This document shows, one piece after another, positions 47,298 to 54,770 of a DNA stretch of 60,455 nucleotides; the first letter of the stretch is position 1, and every line of letters starts with the position of its first letter. Under the pieces are notes generated by a model. The model saw only the letters and a list, made by a program, of their open reading frames with translations. It was not told where the DNA came from and did no database searches. A program made the translations under genes and the position numbers. This DNA comes from [Eubacterium] eligens ATCC 27750. GTDB lineage: Bacteria > Bacillota > Clostridia > Lachnospirales > Lachnospiraceae. Location of the stretch: the NCBI RefSeq assembly GCF_000146185.1, contig NC_012782.1:1-60455 (forward strand), read 5' to 3'.

Positions 47298-49472
47298 CTA
47301 CTCCTCCTCTAAATAATCATCCGCTAAGTTTTCTCCGTACCAATAATCATTTACCTCAGCATCTACGCTCATAGGGAGATCTATTAGGCTGTGTCCTACT
47401 CTTTTCATAGTATTTACTAAGAGATCTGCTCCCTCCTTAATATGATCCTCTGGTACCTCCATGATTAACTCATCGTGTACGGTTATTACCATGTGGCAAT
47501 CCAGAGCCTTGTACTGTGGATCATTGTAAATAGCAATCATAGCTAATTTCATAATATCCGCACTGGATCCCTGTATTACAGCGTTAAGGCTCTGCCTGTG
47601 AGCCTCTTGATAGCGGTAATCATCGTGATCTGGTAACTGCATCTCTGGCAATCTTCTCTTTCTGCCCTGTATAGTAGTTACATATCCGTACTCCTCCGCC
47701 ATCTTCTCTACCTTAAGGCGGAGCTGTTGGATCTTAGGAAAACTCTTATAAAAATCATCAATAAGTTTCTGAGCCCACTCTGCGGATCTGTCAAACTGCT
47801 CTCCGATGGCTTTAGCTCCACGCTCATACATGATACCTAAGAGTACACTTTTCATAGTTGTACGCCTGTGTTTACCCTCAGCATTTACCGTACCATCTGG
47901 ATAAAACTCTCTACAATCCTCATAAGGCACACCGTACACCTTAGATCCCATGATAGCATACAGATCTTTACCCTCTCTGTATGCCTCCTGCATAGCCTCA
48001 TCTCCAGATACATAAGAGAGTACTCGTGGCTCAATCTGGCTAAAATCTCCTCCCACAAACTTATAACCATCTCTGGCTCTAAAGATCTTACGGATGCTTT
48101 TCTCATGGCTAGGGATGTTCTGGAGGTTGATCTTAGTAACTGTATCAGAGCTACTAAATCTACCTGTTTTAGCTCCATACTGGTTATATGTGGTATGTAC
48201 TGCATTAGTCTTAGCACACTTAACCTCTGGGATCTTATCTATGTAAGTTCCTAAGAGATTTCCGCACTCTTTGTATCTCTGGTAGTTATCTAAAAACTGG
48301 ATAAACTCCTCTCCCTTTTTAGTACCTGCCTTTTTAGCCTTGTTTCTATGCTGTTGTACTATCTTATCTCCTGTGCCTCTCGGCTCTTTTCTGGATACGC
48401 TTTTCAGTTTGAAAATATCATAGAATAAACAAGCCACCTGCTGAGGGCTGTTATAATTGATTTTCTTAGTACCCTTAGTTAATCTCATAAGAGTAGGATT
48501 TTCTTCTATAAACTTATCAAACTTAGCTACATACTCATCACAGAGCTTTTCTTTCTCCGCCATCTCTGCATTAAATTTTACAGAGAGCTCCTTAGCATAA
48601 TCCTCACGGATCTCTACACCTCTAAGCTCCATATCCATACAAACATCAATAAGAGGCATCTCAATATCTCTAAACACATGATAGAGCTTTCTGTAGTCTG
48701 CTCTCGGATGATCCTCTCTAAGATACTTTTTCTGGAATTGATACAGAGCCCATGTTTTAAAACCATCGTTAGCTCCATAAATAGCAAAAATATCAATAGG
48801 AATATAGTTACACGGGATACCCTCAAAGAGATCTCCAAAATCCTCATCTGAGCCCTCCCCATTGAGGATATACTTGTTATACATCGGTTTTAATCCGTGT
48901 TTCTCATTCTCATTGAGTACCCATCCAGCTATATTAGTATCCCACCATACATTAGCGATCCTCTGCCCCCACTGGAAAGTAACTACTTTATCATCAAACT
49001 TAATATTATGATTGATGCACTTAAGGGATCCGTTAGCCAGATAAGGGAGCATAACCGCCTTACACTCCTCCTCTGTCATTTGCCCCTCAACTCTCTTATT
49101 CTGGAGATCCGTATGATTAAACGGTACATAGAAACTAGGGAGATCTGGATTATATAAACAGATACCTACTAAAATATCGTTATACACATCCAGCCCTGTA
49201 GTTTCCACATCCAGTACATACTCACTTACTCCAGTTAAGTAGGTTTCCATTACCTCCTTAAGCCTCTCTGGAGTACGGATAATCTCATACTCTCCCTCAG
49301 CATGGAGCCTACCGCTCTTTACCAGCTCATTTATTACCTCCAGCCCTTTAAGTAAGGTATTCTGGTTTCTTTTCAAATTTATATTACATACTTTTTTATG
49401 AGCTAATCTACTACTAAGATCCTCCAGATCCACGCTCTCTCTACTCATATCTACCTTTATCTCTCTTGCCAT
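47298..49472 (-). CDS. Family A DNA polymerase with 3'-5' exonuclease
   Basis: A 724-residue replicative polymerase. The exonuclease domain starts at EYVLDVETTGLDVYND (DxE box). The polymerase domain shows VGGDFSQIEPRVLSYVSGD (motif A), RRTTMKSVLLGIMYERGAKA (motif B) and MVITVHDELIMEVPE (motif C). It lacks the 5' nuclease of bacterial Pol I. A terminator hairpin sits only 16 bases upstream of the ATG, so expression needs read-through or antitermination. Confidence 0.95.
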   Translation of the reverse strand: MAREIKVDMSRESVDLEDLSSRLAHKKVCNINLKRNQNTLLKGLEVINELVKSGRLHAEGEYEIIRTPERLKEVMETYLTGVSEYVLDVETTGLDVYNDILVGICLYNPDLPSFYVPFNHTDLQNKRVEGQMTEEECKAVMLPYLANGSLKCINHNIKFDDKVVTFQWGQRIANVWWDTNIAGWVLNENEKHGLKPMYNKYILNGEGSDEDFGDLFEGIPCNYIPIDIFAIYGANDGFKTWALYQFQKKYLREDHPRADYRKLYHVFRDIEMPLIDVCMDMELRGVEIREDYAKELSVKFNAEMAEKEKLCDEYVAKFDKFIEENPTLMRLTKGTKKINYNSPQQVACLFYDIFKLKSVSRKEPRGTGDKIVQQHRNKAKKAGTKKGEEFIQFLDNYQRYKECGNLLGTYIDKIPEVKCAKTNAVHTTYNQYGAKTGRFSSSDTVTKINLQNIPSHEKSIRKIFRARDGYKFVGGDFSQIEPRVLSYVSGDEAMQEAYREGKDLYAIMGSKVYGVPYEDCREFYPDGTVNAEGKHRRTTMKSVLLGIMYERGAKAIGEQFDRSAEWAQKLIDDFYKSFPKIQQLRLKVEKMAEEYGYVTTIQGRKRRLPEMQLPDHDDYRYQEAHRQSLNAVIQGSSADIMKLAMIAIYNDPQYKALDCHMVITVHDELIMEVPEDHIKEGADLLVNTMKRVGHSLIDLPMSVDAEVNDYWYGENLADDYLEEE

Positions 49473-49487
49473 CCTGTATCCTCCTGT

Positions 49488-49527
49488 TAAAAAAAAAACG
49501 TGAGGGGCTCTTAATTTTACCCCTCAC
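49488..49527 (-). terminator. Terminator/attenuator directly before the polymerase gene
   Basis: GTGAGGGG/CCCCTCAC followed by ten T residues, then AACAGGAGG and the polymerase start. No promoter motif fits between hairpin and gene. The 207-base gap (49473-49679) also contains a 25-codon frame with no normal start (49564-49638, ends YRKWAH). Confidence 0.82.
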
Positions 49528-49679
49528 TCTTACCTCATTTCCCAGCTTTATAGAGGTTCTCTCTCAATGAGCCCATTTTCTGTATGTTAGGATATATTTA
49601 GGCGGTAAACACTCACATTCACACTTATACCTATCAATCCGCTCCTTTATGTTTTGTCTGCCAAGAGATTACAACTTAC

Positions 49680-50312
49680 TTAAAATACTCTTGTAGCTCC
49701 TGCTCCGCTGTCATTGTTACTATCGTTATTGTTACCCTTGTTAAGCTGTAATCTACCCTCGATAGCCTTAATCTGATCCTCACGATCCAGATCTAAGATA
49801 AGTGAGCCTACTAAGTTCTGAGGCTCTGGGATCTCCATCTCACTAGGATCCTTAGGGAAATACTGGTATGTAGTCTTAAGGCTACCCTTTGCTCCAGATC
49901 TCTTAATCTTAATATCTCTCTTAGTGAGATCTCCGTACTCTCCAGCTAAGCCGATAAGGTTCTTAATATCTGTTAAGCCTCTCTCCCAGAGCTGTACCTG
50001 CTTATCCTTATCTTTCTCATCCTTGTTAATCATCTGTAAGAACATTCTAAGCTGAGGCTTATTACCACTCTTACAAAACTCACAGCTCTCTCCTTTACAG
50101 AGGCAAGTACGATCTCTACCGCTACCGTCTACATCTAATTTGTGTACCTCGTAGATGGGAAAATCATAATCTGTTTCTCCATCCTTTACTCCTACCTCGC
50201 CCTTATGGAGGAGGCGTACTGTAGCTGTATCTCCATCATCCTTTAACTGAAACCAGCCTGTTTTAGAAAATCCTCCATTGTCATACTTGTTAATAAGATC
50301 CTGTAATCCCAT
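49680..50312 (-). CDS. Phage single-stranded DNA-binding protein
   Basis: A 210-residue protein. It starts MGLQDLINKYDNGGFSKTGWF, has a zinc-type cluster CLCKGESCEFC, a T4 gp32-like OB core (QLRMFLQMINKDEK) and an acidic or Asn/Asp tail (NKGNNNDSNNDSGAGATRVF). This fits SSB-like proteins of Firmicutes phages. It lies next to the polymerase. Confidence 0.78.
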   Translation of the reverse strand: MGLQDLINKYDNGGFSKTGWFQLKDDGDTATVRLLHKGEVGVKDGETDYDFPIYEVHKLDVDGSGRDRTCLCKGESCEFCKSGNKPQLRMFLQMINKDEKDKDKQVQLWERGLTDIKNLIGLAGEYGDLTKRDIKIKRSGAKGSLKTTYQYFPKDPSEMEIPEPQNLVGSLILDLDREDQIKAIEGRLQLNKGNNNDSNNDSGAGATRVF

Positions 50313-50355
50313 TTCTGTATCCTCCTGTTTTTCCTTGATTATTTTTTTTCTATAA

Positions 50356-50514
50356 CTACAGCATCAAAGCCTTTACAGCTCCTACCATGCTGTTGATAGC
50401 AAAACGCTTATCCACATTCTTTCCTACCAGCACATCCGCCTTATGCTCACTCTTTTTAGTAAGCACTACAGCCTCTCCTTTTAAGATGGCTAACAGGGTT
50501 CTTAAACTACTCAT
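50356..50514 (-). CDS. Small hypothetical protein behind site 5
   Basis: A 52-residue protein (MSSLRTLLAILKGEAVVLTK, VGKNVDKRFAINSMVGAVKA). The ATG at 50514 follows AGGAGGTAAGCGGT; the longer frame to 50556 would begin inside the promoter. Family unknown. Confidence 0.65.
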   Translation of the reverse strand: MSSLRTLLAILKGEAVVLTKKSEHKADVLVGKNVDKRFAINSMVGAVKALML

Positions 50515-50539
50515 ACCGCTTACCTCCTCGCTTTTCGTG

Positions 50540-50576
50540 ATAAATAACTTAATCACATCCGCCCAGATTATTTAGA
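50540..50576 (-). promoter_or_regulatory. Middle-promoter motif, site 5
   Basis: TCTAAA (50571-50576), 14 bases, GTGATTAAGTTATTTATC (from 50556 down) on the minus strand. The TCTAAA box overlaps the stop codon of the sigma factor gene, so the motif starts exactly where that gene ends. Confidence 0.85.
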
Positions 50577-51180
50577 CAGCATATTGATAACCAGCTAAAA
50601 TAAATTTCTTTTTAAGGTTCTTGATATGCCAGCTCACGGTAGCATTAGTAATATTAAGAGCCTTAGCAATCTCTCCCTTAGCTCCTCCAGCCATGAGGAT
50701 ATTTACCGCTACCTGCTCCTTATCATTGAGCTGTAAACTATCTAAGAGATCCATAAACTCTACAGAGCTAAAATCCTTACACTCTACCTCAAAAGTGCTA
50801 TCTGTTTCTGTACCACCCTCTTTATTGATCTCAGATAACCGATCTAAGCTATCTGGAGTGGTACCTGTAAATCTTTTCTGGCGTGTAGCCTCGTTGTATA
50901 AACGGTTAAGGTGCTGACGTACATAAACCTTAAGGAGAGTAGAAAAAGCTACTCCCTGCTCTGGATCGTAATCCTCTATAGCTCTAAGCATCGGTATATA
51001 ACTCTCACTTGTAAGATCCTCTAACTCAGAATTAGGGATAGAGGTTAAATAAGGGGATACCAAAAGGTTAATAAGCCCCTTGTTAGCCTCTATGAGCTCT
51101 TTAAGATAGCTCTCATCTCTACTCTCTTTGTACGCTTTAATAAGTTCCTCATTTGTTCCTGTAATAAATCCTTTACTCAT
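50572..51180 (-). CDS. Phage sigma-70-family factor
   Basis: A 202-residue protein with sigma region 2 (SELEDLTSESYIPMLRAIED, YDPEQGVAFSTLLKVYVRQH) and a C-terminal region 4 HTH (LNDKEQVAVNILMAGGAKGE, IAKALNITNATVSWHIKNLK). It has no region 1 or 3 and is of SigH-like/ECF size. It would direct host RNA polymerase to phage promoters. It belongs to the early operon behind the operator-controlled promoter and is my candidate reader of the eleven TCTAAA-N14-GTGATTA sites. Confidence 0.88.
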   Translation of the reverse strand: MSKGFITGTNEELIKAYKESRDESYLKELIEANKGLINLLVSPYLTSIPNSELEDLTSESYIPMLRAIEDYDPEQGVAFSTLLKVYVRQHLNRLYNEATRQKRFTGTTPDSLDRLSEINKEGGTETDSTFEVECKDFSSVEFMDLLDSLQLNDKEQVAVNILMAGGAKGEIAKALNITNATVSWHIKNLKKKFILAGYQYAV

Positions 51181-51194
51181 CCTGTTTTCCTCCT

Positions 51195-52220
51195 TTAATA
51201 TCCTGTGAGATGGTCTTTCCAGCCATCTCCGTACTCTTTGACAAGATCGTTAATGTCCTTTAGGCTCGTATGCCATTTGAGGTTGATAAACCGAAAACCT
51301 TTAGGTATCAGTAACCTCTTGATCTGGGAGGCTCCTTTTCTCCCTGCATCATCGTTATCTGTGGCAAGTACGAACCGCCTAAAAGGTGTACGCTCCAGCT
51401 CTTTACACTGCTCCTCTGAGATATGTGATCCCATGATGGCTACCGCTGGTACTCCATAAGAGATAAGGCTGAGAGCATCTATCTCACTCTCTGTAATCCA
51501 AACCTCCTCTATCTGATCCGCTGTACCCCAGCTAAAAGATCCGTTAAGGATCTCCCAGAGCCCAAACACTACGGAGGTTTTATCTACCTCTTTTGCGTTA
51601 TAAAAATGCTTTCCAGCTATGCTCCTGCCTTTGTAAAAGATCACTTTCCCATCCATGCCCCTTACAGGGAAAAGTACTGTTTTATCCTCTGGATCAAACC
51701 CCAGCTCATAAGCCTCTAACACCCAGTTAGCTATCCGCCTTTTATGTAAGTACCTACACGCCTCCTCACTCTGTAGGAGGTTCTGTGTGTACTGCTTTAC
51801 TAAGCTCTCCTCCAGTACTGAGGATTTAGCTATGGATCCTCTGTACATATCCAGATCTGGGAGCTCTCTCTCCTCCGTCTGGTAGTTGTACTGATTTACT
51901 AGCCACTTAAAGCCCTCTACTGGGCTACTCAGCCCTAACAGATCTGCTACAAACTGAGGTAGATCCGCTGTGTATCCACAGGTGTAGCAATGCACCGTAC
52001 CAGCCTCGTAGGTCTTATCCTTTGTTACCTTTTGCTGTAGGAGCACTCCGCAAGATGGGTTATGCTCCTTACCGTTTGCGTGAAAAGGGCAAGTACACAT
52101 AAGATCCGATCCTGTGTTTTTAATCTCCTTAAGTAGCCCTGCTCCGTAGAGCTGGAGCTTAAGATCCTTAAGTACCTGCTCTACTGTGGCTACTATTGGA
52201 GTTTTCCAGATCGTTATCAC
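51195..52220 (-). CDS. DnaG-like primase with CHC2 zinc finger and Toprim
   Basis: A 341-residue primase. The zinc finger is CTCPFHANGKEHNPSC ... VHCYTCGYTAD. The Toprim domain has EVWITESEIDALSLISYG and VLATDNDDAGRKGA, the acidic metal-binding motifs. The C-terminal helicase domain is absent, since DnaB is encoded separately at 54760. It overlaps the upstream gene by four bases. Confidence 0.93.
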   Translation of the reverse strand: MITIWKTPIVATVEQVLKDLKLQLYGAGLLKEIKNTGSDLMCTCPFHANGKEHNPSCGVLLQQKVTKDKTYEAGTVHCYTCGYTADLPQFVADLLGLSSPVEGFKWLVNQYNYQTEERELPDLDMYRGSIAKSSVLEESLVKQYTQNLLQSEEACRYLHKRRIANWVLEAYELGFDPEDKTVLFPVRGMDGKVIFYKGRSIAGKHFYNAKEVDKTSVVFGLWEILNGSFSWGTADQIEEVWITESEIDALSLISYGVPAVAIMGSHISEEQCKELERTPFRRFVLATDNDDAGRKGASQIKRLLIPKGFRFINLKWHTSLKDINDLVKEYGDGWKDHLTGY

Positions 52221-52603
52221 TTTTTAGCCTTTGCCTTTTTAGGAGCTGTGAGCTTAAGCATTACTACCTCTGTTACCTTTAAGGCATCTGCTAATACTTC
52301 CTGTGGCAACTCTCCAGCCTCTACCGCCTTAAGAGTTGCATCCTCATCTACAACCTCTTTAGTTGCGATACAGCTAGTAAGGTTTCTCTCATGGAGTTCT
52401 GCTAAGAGCTTTTCCTCATCCATGCTCTTACGCTCCTGCACAATTCGCTCAAAGCGGTATCCAGCCTCATCCGTGTAATCACTTTCTCCAGCCTCTAACA
52501 TCGCATCCTTAAGGAGTGCCTTGTATTTCTCCTCCTCTTTCTTTGCACTGTCTAAGGCTAACTTTCTGGCTTTATAAGCCTCCTTTAACTCTGCTAAATT
52601 CAT
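52217..52603 (-). CDS. First early gene, hypothetical coiled-coil protein
   Basis: A 128-residue charged helical protein (LKEAYKARKLALDSAKKEEE, then ATKEVVDEDATLKAVEAGEL) ending in Lys-rich PKKAKAKK. It is the first gene behind the lytic promoter. I do not recognise a family; a Gp157-like or DNA-binding role is possible. Confidence 0.7.
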   Translation of the reverse strand: MNLAELKEAYKARKLALDSAKKEEEKYKALLKDAMLEAGESDYTDEAGYRFERIVQERKSMDEEKLLAELHERNLTSCIATKEVVDEDATLKAVEAGELPQEVLADALKVTEVVMLKLTAPKKAKAKK

Positions 52604-52678
52604 TAGCTTGTACCTCCTTTATCTCTGTTTTATTGTATATCATTCTCTGTTTAATAGAGATTGATAGCAAAAATATAT

Positions 52679-52695
52679 GAGGGGAGTACCCCCTC
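52679..52695 (-). promoter_or_regulatory. Leader hairpin of the lytic transcript
   Basis: GAGGGG-GTACT-CCCCTC (with ATATATTTTTG nine bases later) on the minus strand, about 30 bases into the transcript of the leftward promoter. It could pause or terminate early transcription, or be an antiterminator site. Confidence 0.4.
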
Positions 52696-52727
52696 TGTGT
52701 TCTCTCTGTTTCTCAGAGAACAATTAT

Positions 52728-52756
52728 AATATAATCCTGTTTTACAGAGATGTCAA
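52728..52756 (-). promoter_or_regulatory. Leftward lytic promoter (PR-like)
   Basis: TTGACA (52751-52756), 17 bases, TATATT (52728-52733) on the minus strand. The spacer is an operator site (52734-52750), so repressor binding would block polymerase. It drives the 52603 gene, primase and sigma factor. Confidence 0.85.
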
Positions 52757-52797
52757 TACCTAATTTTCTGTTTTACAGAGTTTTATCTCTGTTTTAC

Positions 52798-52826
52798 TTT
52801 ACTTTTTCTCTGTAATACTGTATAAT
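52798..52826 (+). promoter_or_regulatory. Repressor promoter (PRM-like)
   Basis: TTTACT (52798-52803), 17 bases, TATAAT (52821-52826) on the plus strand, with an operator across the spacer (52807-52823). It drives the repressor gene; autoregulation is likely. Confidence 0.72.
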
Positions 52827-52862
52827 TAACTTATCCCTCAAAGGAGAGGAGGTGTAAAAACA

Positions 52863-53240
52863 ATGAGTACATTTGCTAAAGCACTTACCTACTACCTAGC
52901 GGTAAAAGGTAAAACTCAGCAAGATCTAATCAACGATCTCCACTACAGCTCCTCTACAGTTTCTCAATGGTGTACTGGAAAGAACACTCCTAGAATGGAT
53001 AGGATTGAGGCTGTAGCAACTTATCTAGGGATAGATGCTACGGATCTCCTAAGAGATCCAGAGATTTTCTCACAGGAAAAGTTTTCTACTGATCCTGCTT
53101 TAATCTCAAAGATCTTAGAGAGTAAGCCCTCTCTATACGATTTATTTAAGCTATCTATCTCACTATCAGATAAGGATCTGGAGCTACTTAAGGGATTAGC
53201 TCAACGCATCAATGAGCTACAAAATCTTAAAGAGGAGTAA
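52863..53240 (+). CDS. CI-like lysogeny repressor (XRE)
   Basis: This is the only plus-strand gene. The 125-residue protein has an N-terminal HTH (KTQQDLINDLHYSSSTVSQW, GKNTPRMDRIEAVATYLGI) and a short helical C-terminus (LSDKDLELLKGLAQRINEL) that could dimerise. There is no LexA-type protease domain, so induction would need an antirepressor or partner. AGGAGGTGTAAAAACA precedes the ATG. It faces operators in the divergent region. Confidence 0.9.
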   Translation: MSTFAKALTYYLAVKGKTQQDLINDLHYSSSTVSQWCTGKNTPRMDRIEAVATYLGIDATDLLRDPEIFSQEKFSTDPALISKILESKPSLYDLFKLSISLSDKDLELLKGLAQRINELQNLKEE

Positions 53241-53249
53241 TCCTCTGGA

Positions 53250-53281
53250 TGGAGCCAGCCTGCAAAAGCTGGCTCTTTTTC
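53250..53281 (+). terminator. Terminator of the repressor gene
   Basis: GAGCCAGC/GCTGGCTC followed by TTTTTCTTT on the plus strand. It works only for plus-strand transcripts; the minus strand has no T-run after the same stem. Confidence 0.88.
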
Positions 53282-53285
53282 TTTA

Positions 53286-53726
53286 TCAAAACTCAACCGT
53301 AATCTTCTTTACGCCAGCGTCTTTTACAGCCTTTATGGTATCTGCAATAAACTCATTCACACAAATTTCTGCAAGCCCCTCATCTGCATCCAGATCGCTC
53401 ATAAGCTGATTATTTAACATTTTACACTCATTAAGCTCCGCCTCTAAATTTTCAATATAGGCTTTCTGTTTAAGCGATACATCCATAAGATGCTTAACCT
53501 CGTCTAAATCGTTAATATGTCTATGATCTCCTAACATCTCTCCTACAGGCATTTCCAAATAATCACAAATTTCCATTAACTTCTCAATGTCTGGTAAATG
53601 GGCTCCTCTCATCCACCCATTTACTGTAGTAGGCGGTACCTCCAGCACCTTAGCAAGCTCTACCTGCTTAATCCCTCTCTCTGAAACTGCTTTGTGTAAA
53701 TTTTTTGCAAACTGTCCTTTAATCAT
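53286..53726 (-). CDS. XRE regulator with C-terminal coiled coil
   Basis: A 146-residue protein with an N-terminal HTH (VELAKVLEVPPTTVNGWMRG), a central coiled coil (LEAELNECKMLNNQLMSDLD) and a conserved end (FIADTIKAVKDAGVKKITVEF). It converges on the repressor gene. It may be a Cro-like or antirepressor protein. Confidence 0.75.
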   Translation of the reverse strand: MIKGQFAKNLHKAVSERGIKQVELAKVLEVPPTTVNGWMRGAHLPDIEKLMEICDYLEMPVGEMLGDHRHINDLDEVKHLMDVSLKQKAYIENLEAELNECKMLNNQLMSDLDADEGLAEICVNEFIADTIKAVKDAGVKKITVEF

Positions 53727-53745
53727 CTTTTTTTCCTCCTATAAA

Positions 53746-54009
53746 TTAAAAAGCTGGGATCTGTGTCTCACTCTCACGCTCTCTAAGAGGTGTAGAGTTT
53801 CCAGCCTTTGAAAAATCCATATAAGCCAGAGGGATACCGTACAGATCACTAAGCTCCTGTGCTTTCTCCATCTTAGGAGCTGTCTTACCTGTTTCCCAGC
53901 TAACAATAGTCTTATCACTACAACCTAAGATCTCTGCTACCTCTGCCTGTGAGTATCCTGCCTGTATCCTGCAAGCGGAGAGCCTCCATTTCATTTCAAA
54001 GTAGTTCAT
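53746..54009 (-). CDS. Cro-like XRE regulator
   Basis: An 87-residue protein that is one HTH domain (QAEVAEILGCSDKTIVSWET) plus a polar tail. It directly abuts the Rha-like gene (stop and start share 54009). It probably binds DNA in the switch region. Confidence 0.78.
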   Translation of the reverse strand: MNYFEMKWRLSACRIQAGYSQAEVAEILGCSDKTIVSWETGKTAPKMEKAQELSDLYGIPLAYMDFSKAGNSTPLRERESETQIPAF

Positions 54010-54476
54010 TAACTAGCCCTCCCTGCTTTATATTTTTCCAGAGCCTCCTCTGTTACAAACTTCTTAAGAGTAGGGATCATTACCTCACGCTCTACAGCCT
54101 CCAGCTTTCCGCTCTGGATATTTCTGTATACATTTCTCTCACTACAGCCTAAGATCTGGGCTACCTCCTCTACTGTGTAGGCTTTCTCCTGTGGCTCCTC
54201 CTGCTTTTCCTCTACCACCTCTACAGGAGCCTCCTCTCCAAACACTGGAACATACTTAGTCTTAAAAGCCTCACTCTGAGCTCCGATAATACGCCCTGCC
54301 ATAAGATCACAGCCAGCCTTAGTAATGTGGTACAATCTACCACCCTTATCTGGATCCTCTGAGAAATACTTAGGAGCCTCATCTCCTAACTGTGTAATAT
54401 ATTTGCGGATCGCTCTTAAAAGGTTATCGTGCCTCTTTCCCAGCATCTCCGCTACTTCCTTACTTGTAATCGTCAT
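54009..54476 (-). CDS. Rha-like regulator with added HTH
   Basis: A 155-residue protein from the ATG at 54476. The start TITSKEVAEMLGKRHDNLLR is typical of Rha phage regulatory proteins. After an acidic linker, the second half (YTVEEVAQILGCSERNVYRN) is an excisionase-type HTH. Rha proteins control prophage or phage decision and often act as antirepressors. The longer frame to 54533 overlaps promoter site 4. Confidence 0.82.
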   Translation of the reverse strand: MTITSKEVAEMLGKRHDNLLRAIRKYITQLGDEAPKYFSEDPDKGGRLYHITKAGCDLMAGRIIGAQSEAFKTKYVPVFGEEAPVEVVEEKQEEPQEKAYTVEEVAQILGCSERNVYRNIQSGKLEAVEREVMIPTLKKFVTEEALEKYKAGRAS

Positions 54477-54501
54477 ATAAAAAAGTACCTCCTTTTCCGA
54501 T

Positions 54502-54538
54502 TTACTTAACCTAATCAGAAAAGGAGGTAACATTTAGA
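54502..54538 (-). promoter_or_regulatory. Middle-promoter motif, site 4, with anti-SD arm
   Basis: TCTAAA (54533-54538), 14 bases, CTGATTAGGTTAAGTA (from 54518 down) on the minus strand. The spacer and box (TACCTCCTTTTCTGATT) can pair over 17 bases, with one G-U, to AATCGGAAAAGGAGGTA at the Rha ribosome site. Confidence 0.82.
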
Positions 54539-54548
54539 GAAATTTTTA

Positions 54549-54770
54549 TTATTTTTTCTTACTTAAATCAAAAATAGAGATTTTATCATTCTCTGAGTTA
54601 ATTCTGGTATTAGTATCCACCACAATTTTATTATCTAAGATACCTGCTACAAGCCTCTGTATAATCTCTAACTCTCCCATCTCATGTAAATAAATAGGGT
54701 AGACATCTCCCTCATCTGTAAGATATACAGGGATGATCCTCCCCTTAGGTACTCCACCTTTAGAAACCAT
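54549..54770 (-). CDS. Hypothetical protein after DnaB
   Basis: A protein of about 73 residues starting MVSKGGVPKGRIIPVYLTDEG (key first residues). The ATG at 54770 overlaps the DnaB gene by 11 bases, with AAAGGAGG 12 bases upstream. A longer frame to 54851 is less likely. Family unknown. Confidence 0.62.
   Translation of the reverse strand: MVSKGGVPKGRIIPVYLTDEGDVYPIYLHEMGELEIIQRLVAGILDNKIVVDTNTRINSENDKISIFDLSKKK

Larger units (their letters stand above)
52622..52823. promoter_or_regulatory. Array of seven phased repressor operators
   Basis: Seven 17-base sites related to TCTCTGTTTTACAGAGA start at 52622, 52644, 52703, 52734, 52765, 52786 and 52807. The sites at 52644 and 52703 are near-perfect palindromes, and 52734 fills the spacer of the leftward promoter. 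Spacings of 21, 21, 31, 31 and 22 bases are near whole helical turns, so bound repressor dimers would face the same side. The CI-like protein at 52863 is the expected ligand. The 259-base gap holds no gene. Confidence 0.82.

Noticed and set aside
49564..49638. 24-residue Cys-rich peptide ending YRKWAH
   Set aside because: Only an ATT start is available and the ribosome site is too close; kept as a note in the leader region.
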